From assembly GCA_963765375.1 (NCBI GenBank), contig CAVXVZ010000005.1, positions 310,001 to 374,000 on the forward strand: DNA of 64,000 nucleotides, written 5' to 3'. Of this stretch, positions 8,212-16,343 are shown piece after piece; position 1 is the first letter of the stretch, and every line of letters starts with the position of its first letter. The DNA comes from Roseiarcus sp963765375. GTDB lineage: Bacteria; Pseudomonadota; Alphaproteobacteria; Rhizobiales; Beijerinckiaceae. Made by a program: the position numbers and the translations under genes. The notes below the pieces were generated by a model. It was not told the DNA's origin, did not search any database, and saw only the letters and a list, made by a program, of their open reading frames with translations.

Positions 8212-9426
8212 AGGCTTATCCCGTTGTCCCAGGTTCGTCTATATGTAGTGGATGCACCGGTTTGATGGGTTGGTTTGGGTCAGCGCCGAGCGCTGGCGGC
8301 GCACCGTCCTGTCGCATTCCGGTGGCGGTCTTGCGGCGGCGCGGCCTCCGCCTGATCGTTTGGACGCCCTTTCGAGGATTGTCTCGTTTGACGATGTCCC
8401 AGTAGCTCGCAGGCGCATGATGTGCGGCCAGCCCGAGCAAGGCTTCGAACGAAACGTGCCGGTGGAAGCGGCGATTGTAGCGAAAGACGAATTCATTGAG
8501 ATAGGTGTCGACATGCGTGCGGCGCAGGCCATGATACGTGCCCAGGCCCCATCGCTTCATCAATGAGAAGGCTCGGTGGATCCAGGGCAAGACAACATGT
8601 CCCGACATTTTTCCGACAATGCGCGGATCGTGCCGGTAGTCGGTTAATCCAGGATAGGACGCGTGGCCGTCGGTGAGGAGCGTGGCTCCACGCTTCACGT
8701 TGGCTCTCACGAAAGCCTCGATCGACGCCGCGGAATTGTCGGCGATCATAGCGAGGCGTATTCGGCCGGAGCGCGTATCGAGATATTTGGCGTGCTTGCG
8801 TCGCGGCTTGGGCTGGTTGGTGTCGCGATCAATCACCTCGACGGCCCCGGCGACGAGGATTTTGCCGGCATTGTCGCGCTCGAAAAAGGCTTCGCCTTCG
8901 CGGAAGGGAATTTCCGCCTGATCGACTTCGACGACGCCCTCCAAGGGATCGCGATCCGGGTCGACCATCGACCGGCGCAATTTCTGCGTCAGCAGCCAAG
9001 CGGTCTTGTAAGTGACGCCGAGTTGATCCTCCAATTGCCGCGCCGACATGCCGTTGGAATGTGTCGCCATGAGATGTGCCGCCCAGAACCACGAGGTCAG
9101 CGGCAGCTTGGAACGATGCATCACCGTTCCCGCCGTGGCCGAAGTCTGTCGACCGCAATCGAGGCATTCGTATGTGTAAGCCCGGCTCTTCAGCGCCGCG
9201 GCGCGTTGCTCGCCACAGCCGGGACAGACAAAACCCTTCGACCAACGCCGCTTCAACAAAAAGGCGGCGCAGCTCGTCTCGTCGGGAAACGTCTCTTGAA
9301 ACTGCGAAAGCGATCGGCCTTTGGCCATTGCGCGCCCCGTCGCGGTCGCCTCGAACAGCAACTCAACTACGCCCGCATACCACATCTAGGGCCACCTGGG
9401 ACAGCGGGATAAGCCTCGCTCGCGTG
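8204..9426. mobile_element. IS1595-family insertion sequence with 8-bp target duplication
   Basis: The element lies at 8212-9418 (1207 bp) between two copies of CTCGCGTG (8204-8211 and 9419-9426). An 8-bp duplication is characteristic of IS1595. The ends are inverted repeats: AGGCTTATCCCGTTGTCCCA on the left and the inverse of AGGCTTATCCCGCTGTCCCA on the right. The right end appears two bases longer than the left. Removing the element plus one duplication exactly restores the interrupted glycosyltransferase frame. Confidence 0.92.
8216..9328 (-). CDS. IS1595-family transposase (ISXO2-like)
   Basis: About 370 residues from the ATG at 9328. A 19-residue longer form from 9385 would start close to the terminal repeat. 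A zinc ribbon (CPGCGEQ, then CLDCGRQ) lies near residues 32-60, followed by the LTSWFWAAHLMATHSNGMSARQL block. The ISXO2-type catalytic domain has its first Asp in GVVEVDQAEI and its second in TLLTDGHASYPGL. The third position falls in WIHRAFSLMKRWGLGTYHG, where many relatives carry Glu or Asn but this copy seems to have His. The C-terminal FVFRYNRRFHR segment is typical. The frame is intact and fills the element. Whether the third residue still supports catalysis is uncertain. Confidence 0.88.
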   Translation of the reverse strand: MAKGRSLSQFQETFPDETSCAAFLLKRRWSKGFVCPGCGEQRAAALKSRAYTYECLDCGRQTSATAGTVMHRSKLPLTSWFWAAHLMATHSNGMSARQLEDQLGVTYKTAWLLTQKLRRSMVDPDRDPLEGVVEVDQAEIPFREGEAFFERDNAGKILVAGAVEVIDRDTNQPKPRRKHAKYLDTRSGRIRLAMIADNSAASIEAFVRANVKRGATLLTDGHASYPGLTDYRHDPRIVGKMSGHVVLPWIHRAFSLMKRWGLGTYHGLRRTHVDTYLNEFVFRYNRRFHRHVSFEALLGLAAHHAPASYWDIVKRDNPRKGVQTIRRRPRRRKTATGMRQDGAPPALGADPNQPIKPVHPLHIDEPGTTG

Positions 9427-9557
9427 CCGTCCCGTGAGCCATCATCAACTATGACCAGTTCTTTTTCAATATCGGGAAGGGCCTCCGCGACGAGTTTGAC
9501 GATTTCGGCGATGGTGCCGATCTCGTTATAGACGGGCATGAGCACCGAGAGCTTCAT
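9419..9557 (-). pseudogene. GT2 glycosyltransferase, N-terminal part split off by an IS
   Basis: The fragment begins at the ATG at 9557 with the classic GT2 opening KLSVLMPVYNEIGTIAEIV and the nucleotide-binding ELVIVDDGSRDGTR. It then runs into the IS1595 element at the target duplication. It is the missing start of the gene whose remainder lies at 7542-8211. Alone it encodes only the first third of the Rossmann-like GT-A fold before reading into IS sequence. An ATG 30 bases further upstream (MLTIPIRNLR) is an alternative start. Confidence 0.85.
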
Positions 9558-9589
9558 TCGCAGATTCCGAATCGGTATGGTCAGCATGC

Positions 9590-9825
9590 GATATAGCGCC
9601 GACCCATGGGCTCGAACAGCCAATGGTCCGGGCCGTATTTACCGGCCGCACAGGCTCGATAGAGCTGATCGAGCGCGTCTCACTGATCAAGGATGGTCGT
9701 GACCGAAACGGGGCCTTCTTCGACCGCGCCGCGAAGACCGAAGGCCTTCGCCCGAGGCGCAAGAGGCGCTGGCGCTGATCGCCAGAAGGCATGGCGTCGA
9801 ATTCGTCGGGCCGCCGATGCGCTGA
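9590..9825 (+). pseudogene. Degenerate remnant, possibly cupin-like
   Basis: Plus-strand reading gives a gene-like piece (RAVFTGRTGSIELIERVSLI) up to about 9700. A second piece in another frame from 9748 ends at the TGA at 9823-9825 with SPEAQEALALIARRHGVEF and VGPPMR. The latter tail resembles the C-terminus of small cupin-domain proteins that end in a GVEFVGPP motif. The two parts need a frameshift to join, and no start codon or full cupin core is visible, so this is read as decayed coding DNA. The family label is tentative. Confidence 0.3.
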
Positions 9826-10147
9826 CCGGGGCCGGACCCCGCTTTGCAGCGGCCAGCACGCCGGCTTTGCGCAAATGATTTGCGAAAATCAGAATTCTGT
9901 GCTATGACCCATCATCGGTCGATCCGCCAGGGGGACCTCGCCCCGCGCGGCCGACGAGGCTTTGGATAAGGAGGGCGCTTCGCGCCGCGTTCGGCGCAAC
10001 CCGTTGAAAAGATTGAAATCATGACCGGGTTAGTCTTGGATTTTGCTTCCTTCCGTTTGGATTTTCCTTCCCCCCTGATTTGGAAAACGCTTCCAAGCGC
10101 TTGGAAAACATTTCACCAGAAGCTGGACGCTAATCCGCGGTCCCCGC
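9826..10147. other. Intergenic stretch with an A+T-rich repeat cluster and a 16-bp palindrome
   Basis: There is no convincing gene in this stretch. The right half (10033-10115) contains two TTGGATTTT motifs followed by C/T-rich runs, then the perfect palindrome TTCCAAGCGCTTGGAA at 10091-10106, then a further TTGGAAAA. It lies just past the 3' end of lpdA on the opposite strand. A frame can be read across it, but its low-complexity Leu-Asp-Phe content looks like repeat DNA and not a protein. Confidence 0.5.
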
Positions 10148-11533
10148 TCAGATGTGCAGCGGGTGGCCCAGCGCCGTCAGCGCGGCCTCGTGGAACGCTT
10201 CGCCCATCGTCGGGTGCGCCTGGATCGTAAGCGCGATGTCCTCCAGGCGCGCGCCCATCTCCAGAGCCAGGGAGAAGGCGGAGGAAAGCTCGGAGACACC
10301 CCGACCGACGGCGTGAACGCCGAGCACGACATGGTTGTCGGCGCGGGCGACGACCCGCACGAAGCCCTCGTCATCCTGCAGGGTCATCGCCCGCCCATTG
10401 GCGCGGAACGGAAAGAGGCCGACCCGGATCTCGCCATGCGCCGCCCTGGCGGCGTCGGGCGCGAGCCCCACGGCGACGATCTCCGGGTCGGTGAAGCAGA
10501 TCGCGGGAACGACGCGATCGAAGGCGCGCTTCCCGCCGGCGATGATCTCGGCGACCATCGCTCCTTGAGCCATCGCCCGATGGGCGAGCATCGGCTCGCC
10601 GGTCACGTCGCCGATCGCCCACACGTTGCGCATCGAGGTCGCGCATCGGTCGTCGATGCGCACAAACGGGCCGCTCATCGTCAGATCGAGCTTTTCGAGT
10701 CCGAACCCGCTGGTGCGCGGGCGCCTGCCGACGGCGACCAGGACCTTGCCGGCGGCGATTGTCCGCTCCTTGCCGTCCGCCTCCGCGACCTTGAGCGCGC
10801 CGTCCGCGAATGATACCGCCCTCGCGCCGATGAGCGTCTCGACTCCGAGATCGCCGAGGCGCCGCGCGACCGGCAGCGTCAGCTCGGAATCGTAAAGCGG
10901 CAGGATCTTGGCCAGCGCCTCCACGATCGTCACCCGCGCGCCCAGCTTGGCGAAAGCAATCCCAAGCTCGAGCCCGATATAGCCGGCGCCGACGACCGCG
11001 AGCGTTGCCGGAACCTCGGTCAGCGCCAGCAATTCCGTCGAAGACAGGACGTCGCCGCCGAACTTGAGCGCCGGCAGCTCAACCGGCTCGGAGCCGGTGG
11101 CGATGATAAGGTGCTCGGCCTCGATGCGGCTCTCGCCGGTGTCGGCGCGGACGGTCGCCGACTTGCCGTCGACGATCTGAGCCGACCCCAGGAGCGTGCG
11201 CACCTTCGCTTTCTTGAGCAGCGCGCCCACGCCGCCCGTGAGCCGCGCGACGATCGAATCCTTCCAGGCGATCGTCTTGGCGAAATCGATCTTGGGCGAC
11301 CCGATCGAGAGCCCGATCACGTTCAGCGCCTGCGGCTCGCGCAACCCATGCGCTGCGTCGGACGCGTGGATCAGCGCCTTCGAAGGGATACAGCCGACGT
11401 TGAGGCAGGTTCCGCCGAGCCGGTCGGCTTCGACCAGGATCGTGTCGAGGCCGAGCTGCCCGGCCCGGATCGCCGCGACATAGCCGCCCGGGCCGCCGCC
11501 GATGATGAGAACCTTGCAGCGAAGCTCGTTCAT
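10148..11533 (-). CDS. lpdA: Dihydrolipoyl dehydrogenase (E3)
   Basis: The 461-residue flavoprotein reoxidises dihydrolipoyl groups of 2-oxoacid dehydrogenase or glycine-cleavage complexes using NAD. The FAD motif GGGPGGYVAAIRAGQLG is at the N-terminus. The redox disulphide is in GGTCLNVGCIPSKALIHASD, with Cys spaced by four residues. The NAD-binding GAGYIGLELG is near residue 180. The second FAD-contact block (VWAIGDVTGEPMLAHRAMAQG) is near 310, and the C-terminal His-Glu dyad is in QAHPTMGEAFHEAAL. The length matches E3. No E1 or E2 gene lies nearby, so the complex it serves cannot be told. Nothing recognisable lies between its start and ftcR (11534-11804). Confidence 0.93.
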   Translation of the reverse strand: MNELRCKVLIIGGGPGGYVAAIRAGQLGLDTILVEADRLGGTCLNVGCIPSKALIHASDAAHGLREPQALNVIGLSIGSPKIDFAKTIAWKDSIVARLTGGVGALLKKAKVRTLLGSAQIVDGKSATVRADTGESRIEAEHLIIATGSEPVELPALKFGGDVLSSTELLALTEVPATLAVVGAGYIGLELGIAFAKLGARVTIVEALAKILPLYDSELTLPVARRLGDLGVETLIGARAVSFADGALKVAEADGKERTIAAGKVLVAVGRRPRTSGFGLEKLDLTMSGPFVRIDDRCATSMRNVWAIGDVTGEPMLAHRAMAQGAMVAEIIAGGKRAFDRVVPAICFTDPEIVAVGLAPDAARAAHGEIRVGLFPFRANGRAMTLQDDEGFVRVVARADNHVVLGVHAVGRGVSELSSAFSLALEMGARLEDIALTIQAHPTMGEAFHEAALTALGHPLHI

Positions 11534-11804
11534 TTCGTCCTCGTGAACTGCGTCATATGCGGCCGGCCCCCGTTGGCAAGCGGATTCTTTGCCGCTTTGA
11601 GGGCGTGGTCGGCCGCGCTCGGACGTCAGGCGCGCGGGCGCGGCGGCCTCGGACCCTGACTGTCGGCGAGTTCGACGCTCATGACGTCGAGCGGCGCTCC
11701 AGCGACCGGCTTTTGGCGCTTAACGCCGCTTGAACCCCGGGCTCAGCGACAGCCGCATTGCCGCTGTTGAGGGGCGCGATCCAGCGAGGAAGCCGTCAGG
11801 CGGT

Positions 11805-12473
11805 CTACTTCTCGATGCAGTAGCCGAGGAACCGTTTGGAATCGATCGGGTCGAACCCCAACCGGTGCTTGAGCTTCTTGCGCAATTTGCTGATGTGGCT
11901 TTCAATGACATTTTCGTCGACGTTCTCGTCGAAAAGCCCATAGACGGCATTGAAGATCTGCGTCTTGCTGACTCGCCGGCCGCGACAGCGCAGCAGAAAT
12001 TCGAGGATTCGCCGCTCCCGGCGTGGCAAGGGAAAGGTCTTTCCGTTCGCCTCCGGCTCGCGGCCGTCAAAGTAGACGCGCAGCTCACCGACCCTCACAT
12101 GGCCGTTCTCGCCGAACACGCGACGGTTGATCGCCCCGACCCGGGCCACGATTTCGCGCACATGGACCGGCTTGCGCAAGACGTCGTCTGCGCCGGCGGC
12201 GAACAGGCACAATGTATCGTCGAGCGAGTGACGGTCATTGAGACAAAGAACCGGCGCGTTCGACCGCTCGCGAATCAATCTCGAGAGCGCTTCGCGCTCG
12301 TTGCAGTCGCCGATGAGAAAAGCCTCGACCGCGCTCACGTCCGTATCGCTGATCTTGCCGATCCATTCCCGAAATTCAGCGGCTTCGATCCCGGCAGACG
12401 AGACGCCTTCCCGGTCAAACCCGGTGGCGTAGCCCCCCGCCACGATGTCCCGGTCGTCGATAATGATATACAT
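11805..12473 (-). CDS. ftcR: Flagellar transcriptional regulator FtcR
   Basis: A 222-residue OmpR-like regulator. The N-terminus (MYIIIDDRDIVAGGYATGF) is a receiver-like domain that lacks the usual phospho-acceptor aspartate. The C-terminal winged helix reads GKTFPLPRRERRILEFLL and then ENVIESHISKLRKKLKHRLG. The ending IDSKRFLGYCIEK is the signature of FtcR, the class IB flagellar activator known from Brucella and related Hyphomicrobiales. It should switch on flagellar genes without classical phosphorylation. It is separated from the divergent PilZ-like gene by an A+T-rich region with several TTAA elements that may bind CtrA. The DUF1217 flagellar gene nearby supports a flagellar locus. Confidence 0.9.
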   Translation of the reverse strand: MYIIIDDRDIVAGGYATGFDREGVSSAGIEAAEFREWIGKISDTDVSAVEAFLIGDCNEREALSRLIRERSNAPVLCLNDRHSLDDTLCLFAAGADDVLRKPVHVREIVARVGAINRRVFGENGHVRVGELRVYFDGREPEANGKTFPLPRRERRILEFLLRCRGRRVSKTQIFNAVYGLFDENVDENVIESHISKLRKKLKHRLGFDPIDSKRFLGYCIEK

Positions 12474-12679
12474 CCCCCTGCTCCACTGGACCGAATTGAC
12501 ATTGGAACGCGAACTTCTACGCCAACGCTCGAACTCGACCCCGGCAGAACAAGATACCCCATGACCTGAGGGACGATTGTTACCATTTATTTAGGATTAA
12601 AATTCTGTTATTAACCCAACGGGCCATTTGTCGACTTGTTGCCGAAAGCGGACCTGCCTTTGTTCTTGACAAAGCTTTA

Positions 12680-13276
12680 TTGAGATCGAAAAGTACCCCC
12701 AACTTGGTTAACGCATCATGTATGCTCCTTATGGTTCCATGTATGGATCAAATGGTTAACGCGGTCCTAACCCGGCGCCGTGCCGGGCGGGCGCCCCACG
12801 GCCGCGGCGCTGCTGCGGTGCTGCTCGGGGTCAAGCGCCGGGACTGGCGCGCCCGCCCGCAAGGAGCGCTCACGCTTGGGCGCAAACTCGCCCTGCGCGG
12901 CGAGGTCGCCTACTGGGTCGTTTCGCCGGAAAAGAACGAGCATCGGGGCCAGCGGGGCGACCAGCGCGCGAGTCTGCGTGAGCCGGCGCGCCTGCGCTCG
13001 GCCAAACTTCTCGACGCGGCCTATCGCTTCGTCTGCGAGGGGCGGATATGCGACCGATCCCCGGACGGATTGCGCCTGGCGCTCGCGCGCGACATCGGGC
13101 TTCCGCCCCGTCTGGCGGTGCATATCGACGAGACCGGCGAAGTGCGGAACGCGAGGCTCGTCTGGCGGCGCGGCGCGACGATCGGGATCCGGCTGCATGA
13201 GGCCGCGGCCGCGGATGCGCTCAAGGCGACGGACCGGTACGCGCTTGGGCGACGCTACTACGCTGTCCCCGGCTGA
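12680..13276 (+). CDS. PilZ-like domain protein
   Basis: The frame is 198 residues, but the true start is uncertain. The first 50 residues are Arg/Ala-rich and several in-frame ATGs lie between 12719 and 12755. The C-terminal half (from about residue 108) reads RSAKLLDAAYRFVCEGRICD, then RSPDGLRLALARDIGLPP, RNARLVWRRGATIGIRL. This matches the beta-barrel of PilZ domains, with a conserved small-residue turn and the VVW(R)-type strand. The first conserved arginine motif of c-di-GMP binders is not obvious, so it may not bind the nucleotide. Position beside ftcR suggests motility control. Two GGTTAACGC repeats at 12706 and 12754 lie at its 5' end. Confidence 0.55.
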   Translation: MRSKSTPNLVNASCMLLMVPCMDQMVNAVLTRRRAGRAPHGRGAAAVLLGVKRRDWRARPQGALTLGRKLALRGEVAYWVVSPEKNEHRGQRGDQRASLREPARLRSAKLLDAAYRFVCEGRICDRSPDGLRLALARDIGLPPRLAVHIDETGEVRNARLVWRRGATIGIRLHEAAAADALKATDRYALGRRYYAVPG

Positions 13277-13282
13277 GTCCGG

Positions 13283-15301
13283 TCAGGCGTAGCTCTTCTC
13301 CTCGACGAGAGCCGAGTGGGCGAGGGTGTTGATCGCGCGCTTCAGCGCGGCGCGGGTATCGTTTTCGACGTAGACCGATCGCGCGAGCGCGACGAAGCGC
13401 GGCCCGAAGTCTCCCTCCCGCTCGCAGGTCCGAATCGCATCCTCGATGGTCCACAGGCGGGCATTGACGGCGGCGAGGCGATCGGTGAGCAGATCGATCG
13501 ACGATCCCGCGGGACCGTCCCCGCACGTCAGGCGCTCGAGCAGCGCCAGTTCGCGGCGAACATTGGCGAGTTTCTCTTCCCCGCGGATGCGTGCGGCCTT
13601 GATTCGCAGGATGGTGATCTTGTCGATCAATTCGCCCAGCGAGCAGGGCGTCGAAATCAACCGCGGCGCGGCGCGGCGCGCGGCGAGCGCGGCGACCTCG
13701 AGCGCAATGGCGTCGAACACGTCGCGCCAGGCGCCCCGCCGCGACTGACGAAAGAGGCGCATGGTCGGGTACCAGGGCGAGTCGGCGCGCCCGGTCAGCC
13801 AGCGCCATTCCGCATCGCACTTCAACGCGACCCAGACCGGCGCGGCCAGAGCGCCCGCCAGATGAGCGATCGAGGTGTCGCAGGTGACGACGAGATCGAG
13901 CGAGGTCATCGCCGCCGCCGCGTCGACGAACGCGTCGGGTCCAGCGTCGAAATCCGCGCCGAGCGTCTCGACCCGCATCGACGGCGGCAGAAGGGAAAGC
14001 TGCTCTTCGCCGACGCCCTTCTGAAGGGAAATGAGCCTGACGCCGGCAATTCCGGCGAGCGGCGCCAAGGCCAGAAGCGGCATCGACCGGGCGCGATCCG
14101 CCTCCGGATCGGGGTTGCCCTGCCATACAATGCCGATCTTGAAGCCGGCGGAGCCGATCCGCCGAGCCCACATTTCCCGCAAGGCCGGCTCGGCGGCGAT
14201 ATAGGGGACCGCGGCCGGAATCGTGTCGAGCCGCGTCCCGAACGCATAAGGCAGGCTGCTGATCGCGATCTGGGCATCGAATTCTTCTCCGGCCGGCGGC
14301 GAATCGACGATTCGCAGGTTTGCCTTCGAAGACAGAAGCCGGCGCAGCCTCGGCGGGCAGACAAAGGCCGCATCGGCGCCGGCGGCGGTCATCAACGGCA
14401 GATAGCGAAAGAACTGGATGGTGTCGCCGAGACCGTGGTCGTTGAGCACCAGGACGCGCTCGCCCGGCCGTCCCGGCCCGGTCCAGGTCTCGAAGCGGGC
14501 GCCGAGCGCTTCGCCAAGCGACTTTCCCTTAAGCCAGCGCGCCTCGTATCCCTCAAGTCCGCGCTCGAAGTCTCCGAGCGTGAGCTTGAGGCAGCCCTTG
14601 CCCGCCCGAGCCTCGCGGCTGCCGAGCGCTTCGGCCGCCTCGAAGGCCGTCAGCGCCTCGGAGAAGCAGCCGAGACTGCGCAGCGCCAGCGCCTGGCCGC
14701 AGCGCGCCGCGGCGGATGAAGGCGCCGCCGCGCTCGCCCGGAGATAGGCGTCGAGCGCCTCCTCGGGGCGATCGAGCTTCAGAAGCGCGTTGCCGAGGTT
14801 GATCGCCGCCTCGGGGAAATCGTCGCGCAGCGAAAGCGCGCGCATGGCCGCTTCCAGCGATTCCTCGAGCCGTCCAAGCTCGCGCAGCGCTCCGGCGCGG
14901 CTCGACCACGCGTCGGGATCGTCGGGCGCGAGCGCGGTCGCCGCTTCGAACGAGCCAAGCGCCTCGTCGAATCGGCCGGCGCTGAAATAGAGCTTGCCGG
15001 CGTTGACATGGGCGACCGTCAGCGAAGCGTCGAGTTCGAGCGCCCGCCGATAGAAGCGCAGCGCCGGCTCGGGCTTCCCGCATTCTCCGAGCATATAGCC
15101 GCCCATGCACAGCGCGGCGGCGAAATCAGGCCTCAGCCGAAGGGCCTCGTCGATGAGCTTGATCGCCTCGTCACGCCTGCGCTCGCGCCAATGAACGACA
15201 GCGGCGGCGTAGAGCGCGTCGGACTCGGGCAGTTGAGGATTCACCGGCGCCCGGCCACACGTTGGGCGTAGGTGAGAAAGCCATGTGGACATGGTGCCCA
15301 A
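13283..15301 (-). CDS. TPR / GT9-like / DUF6165 fusion protein
   Basis: A 672-residue three-part protein. Residues 25-240 hold about six tetratricopeptide repeats (for example DEAIKLIDEALRLRPDFAAAL and PALRFYRRALELDASL). Residues 275-520 resemble a heptosyltransferase-like GT9 domain, with VLVLNDHGLGDTIQFFRYLP near its start and VVTCDTSIAHLAGALAAPVW near its end. Residues 545-672 are a DUF6165-type domain (CSLGELIDKITILRIKAARI, then a tail ending ALVEEKSYA). Such TPR-transferase proteins in motile alphaproteobacteria are often linked to flagellin or surface modification. Here the flanking ftcR and DUF1217 genes support that as an inference. The start may be the Met at residue 4. The 3' end faces the PilZ-like gene, and the two frames almost touch. 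Confidence 0.75.
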   Translation of the reverse strand: MGTMSTWLSHLRPTCGRAPVNPQLPESDALYAAAVVHWRERRRDEAIKLIDEALRLRPDFAAALCMGGYMLGECGKPEPALRFYRRALELDASLTVAHVNAGKLYFSAGRFDEALGSFEAATALAPDDPDAWSSRAGALRELGRLEESLEAAMRALSLRDDFPEAAINLGNALLKLDRPEEALDAYLRASAAAPSSAAARCGQALALRSLGCFSEALTAFEAAEALGSREARAGKGCLKLTLGDFERGLEGYEARWLKGKSLGEALGARFETWTGPGRPGERVLVLNDHGLGDTIQFFRYLPLMTAAGADAAFVCPPRLRRLLSSKANLRIVDSPPAGEEFDAQIAISSLPYAFGTRLDTIPAAVPYIAAEPALREMWARRIGSAGFKIGIVWQGNPDPEADRARSMPLLALAPLAGIAGVRLISLQKGVGEEQLSLLPPSMRVETLGADFDAGPDAFVDAAAAMTSLDLVVTCDTSIAHLAGALAAPVWVALKCDAEWRWLTGRADSPWYPTMRLFRQSRRGAWRDVFDAIALEVAALAARRAAPRLISTPCSLGELIDKITILRIKAARIRGEEKLANVRRELALLERLTCGDGPAGSSIDLLTDRLAAVNARLWTIEDAIRTCEREGDFGPRFVALARSVYVENDTRAALKRAINTLAHSALVEEKSYA

Positions 15302-15379
15302 AGCATGGCTCGCGGATTAAGGCGCGACGCTTGTGCGGGCCTTTCGCCAAGGGGAAGGCGCCGCGGTTCGGCCGTGCTT

Positions 15380-16261
15380 TCAGCCGCCGAGCGAAAATCT
15401 CTGCAGGCTCGACAACAGGGAGGTCGAAAACACTTGCGTCGGCGCGCCGGTGAAGGCGTTGAGCGCGTCGCTCAACGCCGAGCCGTTCGAGCTGATGACG
15501 TCCGCGAGAACGGCAGCGGCGCCCGACTGCCCTGACGTCGAGTTGCTTGAGGCGACGGTCAAATTCGTGGTCGCGCCGGAGCCCGGCCCGTAGGTCAGGT
15601 CGTACATCGCGGTGAACCGCTCGGTGAGCTCTTTGAGCTTGGCTGGATCCTGCAGATCGGAAATTGGCATCAGCTGAGACAGCGTCTGCGCCTGCTTGTT
15701 GATGTTCTCCGCGCTGGTCGCCGGCGAGAGACCGAAGATGGTCTGAGCCGCCTCCAAAAGATTGGGATCGGCGAGAATGCCGAGTTCGCTGGTGACCGTC
15801 GGCGCCACGCGCTGGAAATAGAGCGCAAGCTCAACGCCGACGTTCTGCGCCCCCTGGTCGCTCTCGAGCTGCTGTTCGACGTAGTCGCTGGCCGTCGTCT
15901 GGACCGCTTTCGACGACGAGACCGAGGACGCCGCGTCGCCGGCGAAATTGAAAGCCGTGGCGAACGCCTTCCAGGCCGAGTTGCTCAATGTGTTGGCGAG
16001 ACTGTTTGGATTGGACACGCCGCCTTCGAGCACCTTCGTGATCAGCGCGGTGGCGTTGATCTGGTCGCCCAGCCCATAGGCGTCGAGGGCGTAGGACAGC
16101 AGCCGATAATTGCCGACGAAGTCCTGGATCGACGTCACCGAGCCGATATTCGCCTCATAATAGGCGGTTGCGGATTTCACCGCGGGCTCGGCAGCGGTCA
16201 TCGCCTGATAGCGCGACCAGTTCTGCGACACGGCAAGATAGGCGGATGTCGTACTGGTCAT
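15380..16261 (-). CDS. DUF1217 flagellum-associated protein
   Basis: A 293-residue protein of the DUF1217 family, which is found beside flagellar genes in Hyphomicrobiales. The N-terminus (SAYLAVSQNWSRYQAMTAAE) and the repeated helical modules (FVGNYRLLSYALDAYGLGDQ, then NTLSNSAWKAFATAFNF) are characteristic. No signal peptide is visible, as is common for flagellar-axial or type III-exported proteins. The C-terminus is Ser/Asn-rich with a final helix (TSLLSSLQRFSLGG). It is probably co-transcribed with the small upstream frame at 16344-16586 and the downstream TPR fusion gene. Its molecular role is not established. Confidence 0.8.
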   Translation of the reverse strand: MTSTTSAYLAVSQNWSRYQAMTAAEPAVKSATAYYEANIGSVTSIQDFVGNYRLLSYALDAYGLGDQINATALITKVLEGGVSNPNSLANTLSNSAWKAFATAFNFAGDAASSVSSSKAVQTTASDYVEQQLESDQGAQNVGVELALYFQRVAPTVTSELGILADPNLLEAAQTIFGLSPATSAENINKQAQTLSQLMPISDLQDPAKLKELTERFTAMYDLTYGPGSGATTNLTVASSNSTSGQSGAAAVLADVISSNGSALSDALNAFTGAPTQVFSTSLLSSLQRFSLGG

Positions 16262-16343
16262 GAACGAATCGCGAGGCTCGGCGCGGGGCGCCGGAGTGAA
16301 AGGCCAGAGGCATGGACGCTACCGGCGAAGTCCTGCGCATCGG

